Shown here one piece after another: positions 1-8,555 of a stretch of DNA of 64,000 bases (positions are counted from its first letter, which is position 1; every line of letters starts with the position of its first letter). The stretch lies in assembly GCA_964468205.1 (NCBI GenBank), contig CAYXVG010000024.1:1-64000 (forward strand), in the 5' to 3' direction. Origin of the DNA: CAWELS01 sp964468205 (GTDB lineage: Bacteria; Acidobacteriota; Terriglobia; Bryobacterales; Bryobacteraceae). The position numbers were made by a program, and so were the translations under genes. A model generated the notes under the pieces. The model ran no database searches. It was not told the DNA's origin and saw nothing but the letters and a program-made list of their open reading frames with translations.

Positions 1-1
1 C

Positions 2-2101
2 AACAAACTGATTGACGAGAAAAGTCCGTACCTTTTGCAGCACGCCCACAATCCCGTGGACTGGTATGCCTGGGGGCAAGAGGCGTTCGACAAGGCGCGG
101 GCCGAAGACAAGCCGATTTTTCTCTCGGTCGGGTATTCCACGTGCCACTGGTGTCACGTGATGGAGCGCGAATCCTTCGAGAAAGAGAGCGTGGCGAAAA
201 TTCTCAACGAGCATTTCGTTTCCATCAAAGTGGACCGCGAGGAACGTCCCGATGTTGATCGCATCTACATGACTTTCGTGCAGTCGGCCACGGGCGGCGG
301 CGGCTGGCCGATGTCGGTATGGCTGACGCCGGATCTGAAGCCGTTTTATGGCGGCACCTATTATCCGCCGGTCGACGCGTACGGCCGCCCGGGGTTTCCC
401 ACTGTCCTCAAACGCCTCGCCGAGGCCTGGGAGAGCGACCGCGACCGCGTTGTCGAAGCTTCGGACAAGGTGATCGAACAACTGAACGACCAACTCTCGA
501 GCGCCACGGCGCAGACTGTCCGGCTCGATGCGGGCGACGTCGAAAACGGCTTCTACAACTTCCGGCGCGTTTTCGATTCCCGTCACGGCGGCTTTGGCCA
601 GGCGCCGAAATTCCCGCGGCCGGTTACGCATAACTACCTGTTGCGCTGGTACGCGAAATCGGGCAACGAAGAGGCCCTCGACATGGTTACGAAGACGCTG
701 CGGGAGATGGCGGCCGGCGGCATGAACGACCAGCTTGGCGGCGGCTTCCACCGCTACAGCGTCGACGAGCGCTGGTTTGTGCCGCATTTCGAGAAGATGC
801 TGTATGACCAGGCCCAGCTCGCGGTCTCCTATCTCGAAGCTCACCAGATCACCAGCGACGAATTTTTCGCCGGCGTGGCTCGCGATATTTTCGAGTACGT
901 CCTGCGCGACATGACGCACGACGGGGGAGCCTTCTACTCAGCCGAAGATGCCGATAGCGTGATCGACCCGGCCCACCCGCACGAGAAGGGCGAGGGCGCG
1001 TTTTACATTTGGACCGCGGACGAGATCAAGCAGGTCGTGGGCGATCCCGCGGCCGATTGGTTTATGGACCGCTACGGAGTGAAGGCGGACGGCAACGTAG
1101 ACCACGATCCCCAGGGAGAGTTTACCGGCCGGAACATCCTGTACGAGGCGCGCCCGCTCGATCAGGTGGCCCAGCGTTTCGAGCAGCCAGTGGAAGCGGT
1201 CCGGCAAGGGATGGAGGATGCGAAGGCGAAGCTGCTGGCCGCGCGGGCCGGCCGGGTCCGGCCTCATCTCGACGACAAGATCCTTACCGCGTGGAACGGA
1301 CTCATGATCTCAGCGTTCGCCGCCGGTTATCAAGCGCTCGGCGAGGCGCGGTACCTGGAGGCGGCGCGGCGCGCGGCGGACTTCATACTCGGCGAAATGT
1401 ATGACCCCGCTACCGGCAAGCTCATGCGCCGCTATCGGGACGGGGAAGGCGCGATCGAGGGTTTCCTCGACGACTACGCCTTCTTCGCGCAGGCGCTCAT
1501 CGATCTCTACGAGGCTTCGTTCGAGCCGCGCTATCTGGAGACGGCGGTCGAGCTCGCCGGCAAGATGCTCGAGCTGTTCGAGGATGGAGAAAAGGGTGGG
1601 TTCTTCAGCACGGCGGGCGGTTCGGATGATCTGGTATTGCGGCTGAAGGACGACTACGATGGCGCTGAGCCGTCGGGAAACTCGGTCGCGATGATGGTTC
1701 TTTTGCGCCTGTCACAGTTCACCGGCCGGGATGAGTTTCGGGCGGCGGCGGAGAAGGCGTTGAACGCCCTGTCGAACACTGTGCGTTCCGGTCCGGCGAC
1801 CGCGCCGCAGATGCTGGTGGCGCTGGACTTTCTCCTTTCCACGCCGAAGCAGATCGTGCTTGCCGGCGAGGAGAACACAGCCGGATTTCCCGAACTCGCC
1901 GCTGCCGCGCGCCGCAAGTTCCTGCCGCATCGAATCCTGTTGCAGGCGAACGAGGAGTCGCGGCGGAAGCTGGGGAAGAACGTGCCCGCACTCGCCGGGA
2001 TGGAACCAGTGGGCGGCCGGGCCGCGGCGTATGTGTGCGAGAACTACACCTGCCAGTTGCCGGTGACGGGCGTCGAGGAGTTGAGCGAATTGTTACAATA
2101 G
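2..2101 (+). CDS. DUF255 thioredoxin-domain protein (YyaL/SSP411 family), 5' truncated
   Basis: The reading frame is already open at base 2 and the first visible residues (NKLIDEKSPYLLQHAHNPVDWY) match the conserved beginning of the YyaL/SSP411 family, so the start codon lies just upstream of the window; the in-frame TTG at 35 is not the start. About 699 residues are visible, close to the full family length. An N-terminal thioredoxin-like domain carries a C-x2-C pair (STCHWCH, around residues 48-51 of the visible protein). The rest is the alpha/alpha-barrel part resembling six-hairpin glycosidases. Members are widespread and poorly characterised; a redox or sugar-related role is proposed but the substrate is unknown. 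It ends 55 bp before tpx on the same strand. Confidence 0.9.
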   Translation, partial: NKLIDEKSPYLLQHAHNPVDWYAWGQEAFDKARAEDKPIFLSVGYSTCHWCHVMERESFEKESVAKILNEHFVSIKVDREERPDVDRIYMTFVQSATGGGGWPMSVWLTPDLKPFYGGTYYPPVDAYGRPGFPTVLKRLAEAWESDRDRVVEASDKVIEQLNDQLSSATAQTVRLDAGDVENGFYNFRRVFDSRHGGFGQAPKFPRPVTHNYLLRWYAKSGNEEALDMVTKTLREMAAGGMNDQLGGGFHRYSVDERWFVPHFEKMLYDQAQLAVSYLEAHQITSDEFFAGVARDIFEYVLRDMTHDGGAFYSAEDADSVIDPAHPHEKGEGAFYIWTADEIKQVVGDPAADWFMDRYGVKADGNVDHDPQGEFTGRNILYEARPLDQVAQRFEQPVEAVRQGMEDAKAKLLAARAGRVRPHLDDKILTAWNGLMISAFAAGYQALGEARYLEAARRAADFILGEMYDPATGKLMRRYRDGEGAIEGFLDDYAFFAQALIDLYEASFEPRYLETAVELAGKMLELFEDGEKGGFFSTAGGSDDLVLRLKDDYDGAEPSGNSVAMMVLLRLSQFTGRDEFRAAAEKALNALSNTVRSGPATAPQMLVALDFLLSTPKQIVLAGEENTAGFPELAAAARRKFLPHRILLQANEESRRKLGKNVPALAGMEPVGGRAAAYVCENYTCQLPVTGVEELSELLQ

Positions 2102-2156
2102 CGGTCGGCTTTGACGTTCCCACGAAGCTTGTGGGGGACGCCATGCAGGAGGACGA

Positions 2157-2669
2157 ATGGACAGGCCCGGCGCGGTGACGATGAAAGGCGCCCCGACCAC
2201 TTTGGCGGGGCCGGAACTGAAGGTGGGAGACAAAGCCCCAAGCTTCCGCTGCGTCGATACAAAGATGCAGCCGGTCACCCTGGCGGACACGACGGGACGG
2301 GTTCGCATCTTCAGTGTCGTACCATCGCTCGACACTCCGGTGTGCGACATGCAGACTAAGCGGTTCAATGACGAAGCCGGCGCGTCGGGGACATTCGACA
2401 TTTACAGCATCTCGGTTGACCTGCCGTTTGCCGAGCGCCGCTACGTGGACACCTTCGGGGTGGACCACGTTAGGATGCTGTCCGATCACCTGGATACCTC
2501 CTTCGGGCAGGCTTATGGCGTTCTGATCCCGGATAAACGGATCTTGACCCGCGCAATCTTCGTGCTGGACGCAGACGACGTGATACGCCATGTGGAGTAC
2601 GTTGCCGAAGTGACGGAACACGTCGATTACGAGGCGGCTCTGGCGAAGGCGAAAGAACTCGCCGGCTAA
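2157..2669 (+). CDS. tpx: Thiol peroxidase Tpx (peroxiredoxin), resolving Cys absent
   Basis: A 170-residue peroxiredoxin of the Tpx subfamily, which reduces hydroperoxides through a peroxidatic cysteine. The active-site motif PSLDTPVC places that cysteine at residue 63, and the LPFAERR segment that follows is characteristic of Tpx. In the usual atypical 2-Cys Tpx this segment ends in the resolving cysteine (LPFAQSRFC in E. coli); here the equivalent position reads RRYV and the only other cysteine is C32. The protein may therefore act as a 1-Cys enzyme or use an external thiol. The start at 2157 is supported by AGGAGG at 2147-2152, 4 nt upstream; an ATG at 2181 is the alternative. It has no signal peptide, so it should be cytoplasmic. 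Confidence 0.93.
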   Translation: MDRPGAVTMKGAPTTLAGPELKVGDKAPSFRCVDTKMQPVTLADTTGRVRIFSVVPSLDTPVCDMQTKRFNDEAGASGTFDIYSISVDLPFAERRYVDTFGVDHVRMLSDHLDTSFGQAYGVLIPDKRILTRAIFVLDADDVIRHVEYVAEVTEHVDYEAALAKAKELAG

Positions 2670-2715
2670 CCCCTCAGATCGGAGCGTCCGGGGCGGAAGC
2701 GCCGCCGCGCCGGGG

Positions 2716-2721
2716 TAGAAT
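2716..2721 (+). promoter_or_regulatory. TAGAAT -10 box, leaderless arrangement
   Basis: TAGAAT lies exactly 7 nt before the ATG at 2729 and no Shine-Dalgarno sequence is visible. This spacing would put the transcription start at or next to the A of the start codon. No good -35 element is seen. Confidence 0.45.
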
Positions 2722-2728
2722 CGACTGC

Positions 2729-5503
2729 ATGGTGCGCATACTCGCCTTCTTCCTTACCGCTCTCTCATTGTTCGGCCAGCCCCATCCGGTCCGGACTCTC
2801 GATCCCGTCAATCCGGAGGCCACCGAAGACGCCCGGAAGATCCTCACCTGGATGGCGAAGCTGCCGAGCCGCTGGGATCGGCGCGTCATCAGCGGCCAGC
2901 ACTTCGGCCGGACCCGCGCCGACTACGAAACCTTCATTGAGGGCCTGCATGGCGCAACGGAGAAGTGGGTCGCGCTCGCCGGAGCCGACGTCGGCTACAC
3001 CAAGACGACGCCCGACAACTTTCCCGGCTATGACCTCGACGAGCTCGTCGATGTACTGATCGACTACTGGAACTCCGGGGGACTGATTACGCTGAGCTAC
3101 CACGCAAAGAACCCGTGGACCGGCGGGAACTCCTGGGACACGGAGCCGCGCGACCTGAAGGAACTGGTCACCCCGGGGAACCCCGCGCACGAGCTTTACA
3201 TGAAAGAGCTCGACCGCGTGGCCGGCGCGCTGGCGAAACTTCGTGACGCCGGGGCCGTTGTCATCTGGCGGCCGTTCCACGAGGTGAACGGCGGGTGGTT
3301 CTGGTGGGGTCACCGCAAGGACCGTGAGACGGGAGAGGACTTCGTCAGTCTGTGGCGGCATCAGTACCGTTACTTCACCGAAACGAAGAAACTGAACAAC
3401 CTGCTTTGGGCCTACTCGCCGAGTTCGAATGCACATGAGCGGACCTCGGTGATGTTCTACTATCCGGGCGACGATCACGTCGACATCGTCGGAGTCGATC
3501 TATACTCCAACGACACTGCCATGCACGGTTACGACGCGCTGGTTCGTTTGGATAAGCCGTTCGGCCTTACCGAGTTCGGCCCCCGGCGGGATTCGCGCGG
3601 CACGCTGGACTACGAGGAGTTCATTCGCAAGGTTCGCCGCCAGTATCCTCTGACTTCGTTCATCCTCCCGTGGCACACGGGCTGGTCCATCCTGGAAAAC
3701 AAGAACGGCAAGGCATTGATGGAGCATCCGTGGATCATTGACCGCGACGAACTCGACTGGCAGCGGCCCGGTCACCGCCGGTGGGCGAGGGAGCAGCCGC
3801 TGGCGATCAATGGAGTGAAGGTGTTGACGGAACGGCCGGCCGCGTGGGAGCGGGTCGAGTTTCGGGTGGATCTCAGTGCGACCTTCGACACGCCGTTCGA
3901 CCGGGATCAGATCGCCCTCGACGCTGTTGTCGAGACCCCGTCGGGAAAGACCATGCGCATGCCCGGCTTCTTCTATCAGCCTTTTGAGAGGCAGATGTGG
4001 GGCGGCAATGACCGCGTGTTCCGGGAGCACATGGTGGAGAGCGGCCCGCCCGAGTGGCGCGTGCGTTTCACGCCCACCGAAGCTGGCGAGCACAGTGTAA
4101 CGATGGAGGCGCTCGACCGTACAGGCAGCGCGCGCTCCGAAACCGTGCGCTTCACCGCCGCTTCCGGCGAAAGCCGCGGTTTCATCCGCGTCTCGAAGAC
4201 AGACCCGAGCTACTTCGAGTTCGATGACGGCACACCCTACTTCGCCAACGGGTTGAATATCGTCGAGCACCCACTTTCGGAGTACTACCGCTACTTGCCG
4301 CGTCTGGCCGAAGCTGGAGGGAACTTCGCCCGGCTGTGGATCGGTTTCGAGTACTTCGGACTTGAGCTTGGCACGATCGGCGACTACCGCCTCGACAACG
4401 CCTGGTACACCGACCAAGTGATGGAACTCTCGGAGAAGCATGGTATTTACCAGAAGATATGCATCGAATATATGCGCTACATCTGGCCTGACGGCCCGGG
4501 CTGGGTGGGCCGGAAGGACTGGGCCTACGGCGCGCACCAGGGCGGCCCTTGCCGGGACATGGTTTGCTTCTTCCAGGATCCCGAGGCGCGGCGCTTGTTC
4601 AAGAACCGCCTGCGGTACATCGTGGCGCGGTGGGGCTATTCCCCGTACGTGATGGCCTGGGAACTGTGGAACGAGAACAACCTGGTGGAGAAGGCGGCGT
4701 CCGATCCCGCGATCATCGTCCCGTGGAACAAGGAGATGAACCGGTATCTCCGCTCGATCGACCCATACCAACACCTCACTACCAACAGCCTATCCGGCCG
4801 TGACCTCTGGCTCGATTTTTGGGAACTCGACGAGAACGAGTTCGTGCAGCGGCACGGCTATTTCTCTGTCCGCCAGGGTCAGGAAGAAGCGCCCCCGGAT
4901 ATGGCGGAACTCGTGAGCGGCTGGCTGGACGATGTAGACGATTTCGGGAAGCCCTATTTCATGAGCGAGTTTGGCCTCCAGCGGGACCGCCGTGACATGC
5001 GGGGCCTGTGCGACCTCGATGACGAAGGTGTGAACCTCCACAACGGAATGTGGGCCGCGCTGGCTCACGGCGCAGCCGGCGTCGCGCAGCTCTGGTGGTG
5101 GGGGCAGTACGTCGATCCAAAGGATCTCTACTTCCACTATCGCGCCGTCGCCACCTTTGCGAAGGACGTCCCCTGGACCACCGCCGGCTTCGAGCGAGCC
5201 GAGGTTTCCGCGGACAACCCGGAAGTGCGCGTCCTCGGCCTCCGGGGCGGGGAATTGTCGCTACTTTGGATTCATAACAAGCGGCACAACTGGTGGAACG
5301 TGATCACCGAAGAGCCTATCTCCGCGGTTCAACCAGACGTGAAGCTGGACGGAGTGCCCGATGGCGCCTACCGGCTGGAGTTCTGGGACACCTGGCGCGG
5401 CGAGGTGATCGACGCCACGGATGCGCGGGCCAGCGGCGGCTTTCTCTCCTTCACCCCGCCGGAGGTGGAGCGTGATCTGGCCGTGAAGATCCGGCGGCGG
5501 TAG
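2729..5503 (+). CDS. Secreted two-module glycoside hydrolase: GH26-like + DUF5060 + GH5-like
   Basis: A 924-residue secreted enzyme (short hydrophobic signal ending near FGQ, residue 17). Residues about 25-350 match GH26 beta-mannanases: ISGQHFG, the acid/base motif RPFHEVNGGWFWWG with E185, and the nucleophile motif FGLTEFGP with E282. Residues about 365-478 look like a DUF5060 beta-sandwich (WGGNDRVF, FTPTEAGEH). Residues about 485-860 form a second clan-A (GH5-like) barrel with WELWNEN (acid/base E649) and FMSEFG (nucleophile E747). A small beta domain closes the protein. Both modules keep both catalytic glutamates, so each should be active, plausibly on mannan or another beta-linked plant polysaccharide. 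Specificity is inferred from family only. Confidence 0.88.
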   Translation: MVRILAFFLTALSLFGQPHPVRTLDPVNPEATEDARKILTWMAKLPSRWDRRVISGQHFGRTRADYETFIEGLHGATEKWVALAGADVGYTKTTPDNFPGYDLDELVDVLIDYWNSGGLITLSYHAKNPWTGGNSWDTEPRDLKELVTPGNPAHELYMKELDRVAGALAKLRDAGAVVIWRPFHEVNGGWFWWGHRKDRETGEDFVSLWRHQYRYFTETKKLNNLLWAYSPSSNAHERTSVMFYYPGDDHVDIVGVDLYSNDTAMHGYDALVRLDKPFGLTEFGPRRDSRGTLDYEEFIRKVRRQYPLTSFILPWHTGWSILENKNGKALMEHPWIIDRDELDWQRPGHRRWAREQPLAINGVKVLTERPAAWERVEFRVDLSATFDTPFDRDQIALDAVVETPSGKTMRMPGFFYQPFERQMWGGNDRVFREHMVESGPPEWRVRFTPTEAGEHSVTMEALDRTGSARSETVRFTAASGESRGFIRVSKTDPSYFEFDDGTPYFANGLNIVEHPLSEYYRYLPRLAEAGGNFARLWIGFEYFGLELGTIGDYRLDNAWYTDQVMELSEKHGIYQKICIEYMRYIWPDGPGWVGRKDWAYGAHQGGPCRDMVCFFQDPEARRLFKNRLRYIVARWGYSPYVMAWELWNENNLVEKAASDPAIIVPWNKEMNRYLRSIDPYQHLTTNSLSGRDLWLDFWELDENEFVQRHGYFSVRQGQEEAPPDMAELVSGWLDDVDDFGKPYFMSEFGLQRDRRDMRGLCDLDDEGVNLHNGMWAALAHGAAGVAQLWWWGQYVDPKDLYFHYRAVATFAKDVPWTTAGFERAEVSADNPEVRVLGLRGGELSLLWIHNKRHNWWNVITEEPISAVQPDVKLDGVPDGAYRLEFWDTWRGEVIDATDARASGGFLSFTPPEVERDLAVKIRRR

Positions 5504-5545
5504 CTCCGGGCAGCTCATGGGGCCGTGACTCTCCGGAGTGCTGCC

Positions 5546-5575
5546 TTGACAAAGGGCTAAGTCCTTTCTTACCCT
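5546..5575 (+). promoter_or_regulatory. Sigma70-type promoter of the HU gene
   Basis: TTGACA at 5546-5551 and TACCCT at 5570-5575 are separated by 18 nt and lie about 70 bp before the HU start. The spacer contains a short inverted repeat (AAAGG, 7 nt, CCTTT, 5551-5567) that could be an operator, but it is too short to weigh heavily. Confidence 0.6.
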
Positions 5576-5642
5576 GAAGTTTCAGACGAACGGTTAGCCT
5601 GGGTGACGGAAGAGCCACCTTGGCCGGGAAGAGGAGGGTGTT

Positions 5643-5912
5643 TTGATCAAAGCCGATATCATCAACGAAGTAGTCAACCGGACCGGCATCACGAAGACGA
5701 AGGCAGAGATGGCAGTGGAGACCGTTTTCGAGAGCATGAAGCGTGCGCTCGGGCAGGGCGAACGTATCGAGCTCCGCGGATTCGGTATTTTCAATGTCCG
5801 GCCGCGGAAGACAGGTATCGGCCGCAATCCGAGGACTGGCGCCGAGGTTGCGATCCCTCCGGGCAAGGCTGTCCGTTTCAAACCGGGCAAGGAACTCCAG
5901 CAACTGCGTTAG
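5643..5912 (+). CDS. HU/IHF-family DNA-binding protein
   Basis: An 89-residue nucleoid protein that bends DNA as a dimer. It shows the complete family pattern: an N-terminal helical dimerisation segment (IKADIINEVVNRTGI), the LRGFGIFNVRPRKTG beta stretch, and the flexible arm with GRNPRTGAEV followed by PPGKAVRFKPGK. The start is a TTG at 5643 preceded by GGAGGG; the preceding TTGACA promoter explains separate high-level transcription. HU and IHF subunits cannot be told apart here, although a single-gene HU is more likely. Confidence 0.95.
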   Translation: MIKADIINEVVNRTGITKTKAEMAVETVFESMKRALGQGERIELRGFGIFNVRPRKTGIGRNPRTGAEVAIPPGKAVRFKPGKELQQLR

Positions 5913-5917
5913 CGCGC

Positions 5918-5923
5918 TAGGAT
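5918..5923 (+). promoter_or_regulatory. TAGGAT -10 box, leaderless arrangement
   Basis: TAGGAT is followed by exactly 7 nt and then the GTG start at 5931. It fits the same pattern as 2716 and 56289. It lies only a few bases after the HU stop codon. Confidence 0.35.
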
Positions 5924-5930
5924 AATTACC

Positions 5931-6905
5931 GTGAGCAGCCAGGGCCCGTCCCCGGCCCCGTTTGCCTACGATCCGACCAACGGCGCTGGGCGCACGCCAA
6001 TTACGCAAAGCGGACGAAGGCGCAGCCGGGTCTGGCTGAATGCTCTACTTTTTCTGATCACTTTCTTCACCACCACCGCGGTTGGCGCGCGCATGGCGCA
6101 CAATTTCCACAACAACTTACCTGTGTTCACCTCTGACGATCTGCTGGTGCTGGGCCGTATTCTCACGGACCCGGTGCAACTACTGCAGGGCCTGCCGTTC
6201 TCCCTCACGCTGATGCTGATACTGCTGGCCCATGAGATGGGGCACTACTTTGCCTGCCGTTTCTACCGGATCGAGGCGACACTTCCCTATTTCATACCGG
6301 CTCCGACGTTGATTGGAACGCTGGGCGCGTTCATTCGTATCCGCTCACCTATTTATACGCGCCGCGCGCTGTTCGACGTCGGTATTGCGGGTCCGCTCGC
6401 GGGTTTTTTGTTCCTGCTGCCGGCGCTCGCTATTGGGCTGGCCTATTCCAAAGTGATTCCGGGGATCGCGGAACGCGGAGAGTTGATTTTCGGAGTACCA
6501 GCGCTGCAGGATCTGCTCGCTCGAGGCGTATTTCCCGGCGTCCCGTCTTCGGACATCTACCTCCATCCCATTGCCCGAGCGGCGTGGGTCGGTCTGCTCG
6601 CGACGGCCCTCAACCTTCTGCCCATCGGACAGCTCGACGGCGGTCACATCCTTTATTCTTTTGTCGGGAAGCGGCACAAGCTCCTGTCAAAGTTGTTCGT
6701 CCTTGCTCTGGTGCCGCTTGGCTTCTTCTTCTCGTATTCCTGGCTGGTCTGGGCGGCCCTGCTGCTGCTGCTGGGGATGCGGCATCCCACCATTCAGGAC
6801 TCCACGCCGCTGGGCCGGGGCCGGACGAAGCTGGGCCTCCTGGCGCTCGTGATCTTTTTGCTATCCTTCTCACTGACTCCCGTTCGTCTCACCGACGGTT
6901 TCTAA
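5931..6905 (+). CDS. Site-2-protease-type M50 membrane metalloprotease
   Basis: A 324-residue polytopic membrane protein of the S2P/M50 family, which cleaves substrates within the membrane, often anti-sigma factors or signal-peptide remnants. The zinc site HEMGH gives H101, E102 and H105 in a hydrophobic helix. The third ligand motif, LNLLPIGQLDGGHI, supplies D236. A Pro-rich N-terminus of about 30 residues precedes the first membrane helix (around 35-52), and further helices follow near 90-108, 150-175, 215-232 and 250-300. No PDZ domain is present, so it belongs to the short PDZ-less group. The GTG start is chosen by the -10 spacing. The stop overlaps the next gene by one base (TAATG), so the two are co-translated. 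Confidence 0.9.
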   Translation: MSSQGPSPAPFAYDPTNGAGRTPITQSGRRRSRVWLNALLFLITFFTTTAVGARMAHNFHNNLPVFTSDDLLVLGRILTDPVQLLQGLPFSLTLMLILLAHEMGHYFACRFYRIEATLPYFIPAPTLIGTLGAFIRIRSPIYTRRALFDVGIAGPLAGFLFLLPALAIGLAYSKVIPGIAERGELIFGVPALQDLLARGVFPGVPSSDIYLHPIARAAWVGLLATALNLLPIGQLDGGHILYSFVGKRHKLLSKLFVLALVPLGFFFSYSWLVWAALLLLLGMRHPTIQDSTPLGRGRTKLGLLALVIFLLSFSLTPVRLTDGF

Positions 6906-7651
6906 TGAAGATCTCCGCTACCATCATTACGTTCAACGAGCAGAAGAACATCGCCCGCGCCATCGAAAGTCTGCGTTGCTGCGAGGAAGTTGTGGTTGTA
7001 GACAGCGGATCCACCGACCGCACAGCGGAGATCGCCAGCCGCCTTGGCGCCCGAGTCGTCGAGCATCCCTGGGAGGGCTTCGCGAAGCAGAAGAATGTCG
7101 CGAGCGAAGCGGCCGCGCACGATTGGATTCTCTCGATTGACGCCGACGAATCCCTGAGCGAGGCCCTCGAGGCGGAGATCTGGCAGCTCAAGAAGAAGGG
7201 ACCGGAGTATGACGCCTACACTATGCCGCGCTTGGCGCAGTACCTCGGCCGCTGGATTCTCCATTCCGGTTGGCATCCCGATCGCAAAATACGTCTCTAC
7301 AATCGCGGCAAGGGGCGATGGGTGGGCAACTACGTGCATGAGAGCGTGGCCGTCGACGGAAGGATCGGCCATCTTGACGCGAACCTGCTCCACTATACCT
7401 GCGATTCCCTCTCCGAGCACCTCGAGACGATGAACCGCTACACCACTCTCGCGGCGCAGCAACTGGTGGCCGAGAAGGTCCCGATCGGTATGCGCCATCT
7501 GCTGCTCGACCCGCCGTGGACCTTTATTCGCAACTACTTCCTCAAACGTGGTTTCCTCGATGGAGTGGAAGGGCTCGCTATCTGCTACATGGCCGCCACC
7601 TACAACTTCGTGAAGTACGCCAAAGCGAAGTTCATGAATCCGGGGCAGTAA
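6905..7651 (+). CDS. Family 2 glycosyltransferase, WaaE-like
   Basis: A 248-residue inverting GT-A glycosyltransferase starting at the ATG that overlaps the preceding stop codon; the longer upstream frame is not used. It has the GT2 signature: TIITFNEQKNIARAIES at the N-terminus, VVDSGSTDRT near residue 35, and the metal-binding SIDADE motif near residue 80. The GWHPDRKIRLYNR and NYVHESV segments are typical of the WaaE/KdtX group, which adds a sugar to the lipopolysaccharide inner core. A role in LPS or another surface glycan fits its position directly before a second glycosyltransferase. The acceptor is not determinable from sequence. Confidence 0.88.
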   Translation: MKISATIITFNEQKNIARAIESLRCCEEVVVVDSGSTDRTAEIASRLGARVVEHPWEGFAKQKNVASEAAAHDWILSIDADESLSEALEAEIWQLKKKGPEYDAYTMPRLAQYLGRWILHSGWHPDRKIRLYNRGKGRWVGNYVHESVAVDGRIGHLDANLLHYTCDSLSEHLETMNRYTTLAAQQLVAEKVPIGMRHLLLDPPWTFIRNYFLKRGFLDGVEGLAICYMAATYNFVKYAKAKFMNPGQ

Positions 7652-7661
7652 GCTATCAGAC

Positions 7662-8555
7662 GTGCGCGTTCTCCACATCGATACCGGCCGTGAAATGCGG
7701 GGCGGACAGTGGCAGGTGGCATTCCTTCTCGAAGGGCTGTGCCGCGCTGGTATCGAGTGTGAGCTTCTCACCCCGCCGCACGGCGAACTCGCGCGGCGTG
7801 TAAGCGAGCAGGGAATCCGGGTGGAAGCACCCACGCTGGGGAGGATCATGAAGCGATCGCGCCACTGCGACATTGTCCACGCGCACACGGGCCGGGCGCA
7901 CACGCTGGCCCTAGCCGCGCGCGGCGGGCGCCTTGTTGTGGCGCGCCGGGTAGCCTTTCCCGTGCGGCGCAACGCACTTTCCCGCTGGAAATACCAGCGC
8001 CCGTCGCGTTTTACCGCCGTCTCGGAGTACGTGAAGAAAACTCTGGTTGCCGCCGATGTTAAGGCAGAGAAGGTGTCGGTTGTTTACGATGGAGTGCCGG
8101 AACTGGAACCATCGCGCCCCAGCGGAAGGATTATCGCCCTGGCGAGCACGGACCCGGGGAAAGGGACGGCTCTTGCCCGGGAGGCAGCCGCGCGCGCGGG
8201 GCTGGAACTGCAACTTGTGACGGATTTGCGGGAGGCGTTGCGGGATGCCGGTCTCCTCGTCTATCTGACTGAGGAGGAAGGCCTTGGATCCGGAGCGCTG
8301 CTCGCCATGTCGGCCGGTGTCCCAGTGCTCGCCAGCCGCGTGGGCGGGTTGATCGAGGTTGTAGAGGATGGGAACACCGGGGTCCTGGTGGAGAACGACG
8401 CGAGCGCGGTGGCAGCCGCCCTGCGCGAGTTGATGGCGAACCGGTCTGGTCTGGAGGCGATGGGCCGCCGGGCGCGGGACAGGGTGGCGGAGCGATTTAG
8501 TGTGGAGAGAATGGTGGAACAAACGAGGAAGGTCTACGAGGAGACGCTGGCGTGA
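7662..8555 (+). CDS. Family 4 glycosyltransferase
   Basis: A 297-residue GT-B enzyme starting at GTG 7662. The N-terminal VLHIDTGREMRGGQWQV carries the donor/acceptor loop glycines. The C-terminal half has LTEEEGLGSGALLAMSAGVPVLASRVGGLIEVV, where the EEG-x-G region corresponds to the nucleotide-sugar binding E-x7-E motif of GT4 enzymes. It is short for the family (typically 350-400), mainly from a compact linker. It follows the WaaE-like gene by 10 bp and its stop overlaps the prepilin peptidase start by 4 bp, so it sits in one transcription unit. It probably extends a lipopolysaccharide or glycan chain. A TAAGCT box 7 nt before the GTG could give an internal leaderless transcript, but it includes the previous stop codon. 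Confidence 0.85.
   Translation: MRVLHIDTGREMRGGQWQVAFLLEGLCRAGIECELLTPPHGELARRVSEQGIRVEAPTLGRIMKRSRHCDIVHAHTGRAHTLALAARGGRLVVARRVAFPVRRNALSRWKYQRPSRFTAVSEYVKKTLVAADVKAEKVSVVYDGVPELEPSRPSGRIIALASTDPGKGTALAREAAARAGLELQLVTDLREALRDAGLLVYLTEEEGLGSGALLAMSAGVPVLASRVGGLIEVVEDGNTGVLVENDASAVAAALRELMANRSGLEAMGRRARDRVAERFSVERMVEQTRKVYEETLA

Noticed and set aside
3500..4774. A 424-codon open frame on the minus strand inside the GH26/GH5 gene
   Set aside because: Antisense to a protein with clear catalytic motifs; its translation is low-complexity H/R/V/P-rich without recognisable motifs, as expected in high-GC DNA.
6584..6904. N-terminal extension of the WaaE-like glycosyltransferase
   Set aside because: The extra residues overlap the site-2 protease in another frame; the family start motif begins at the ATG at 6905.
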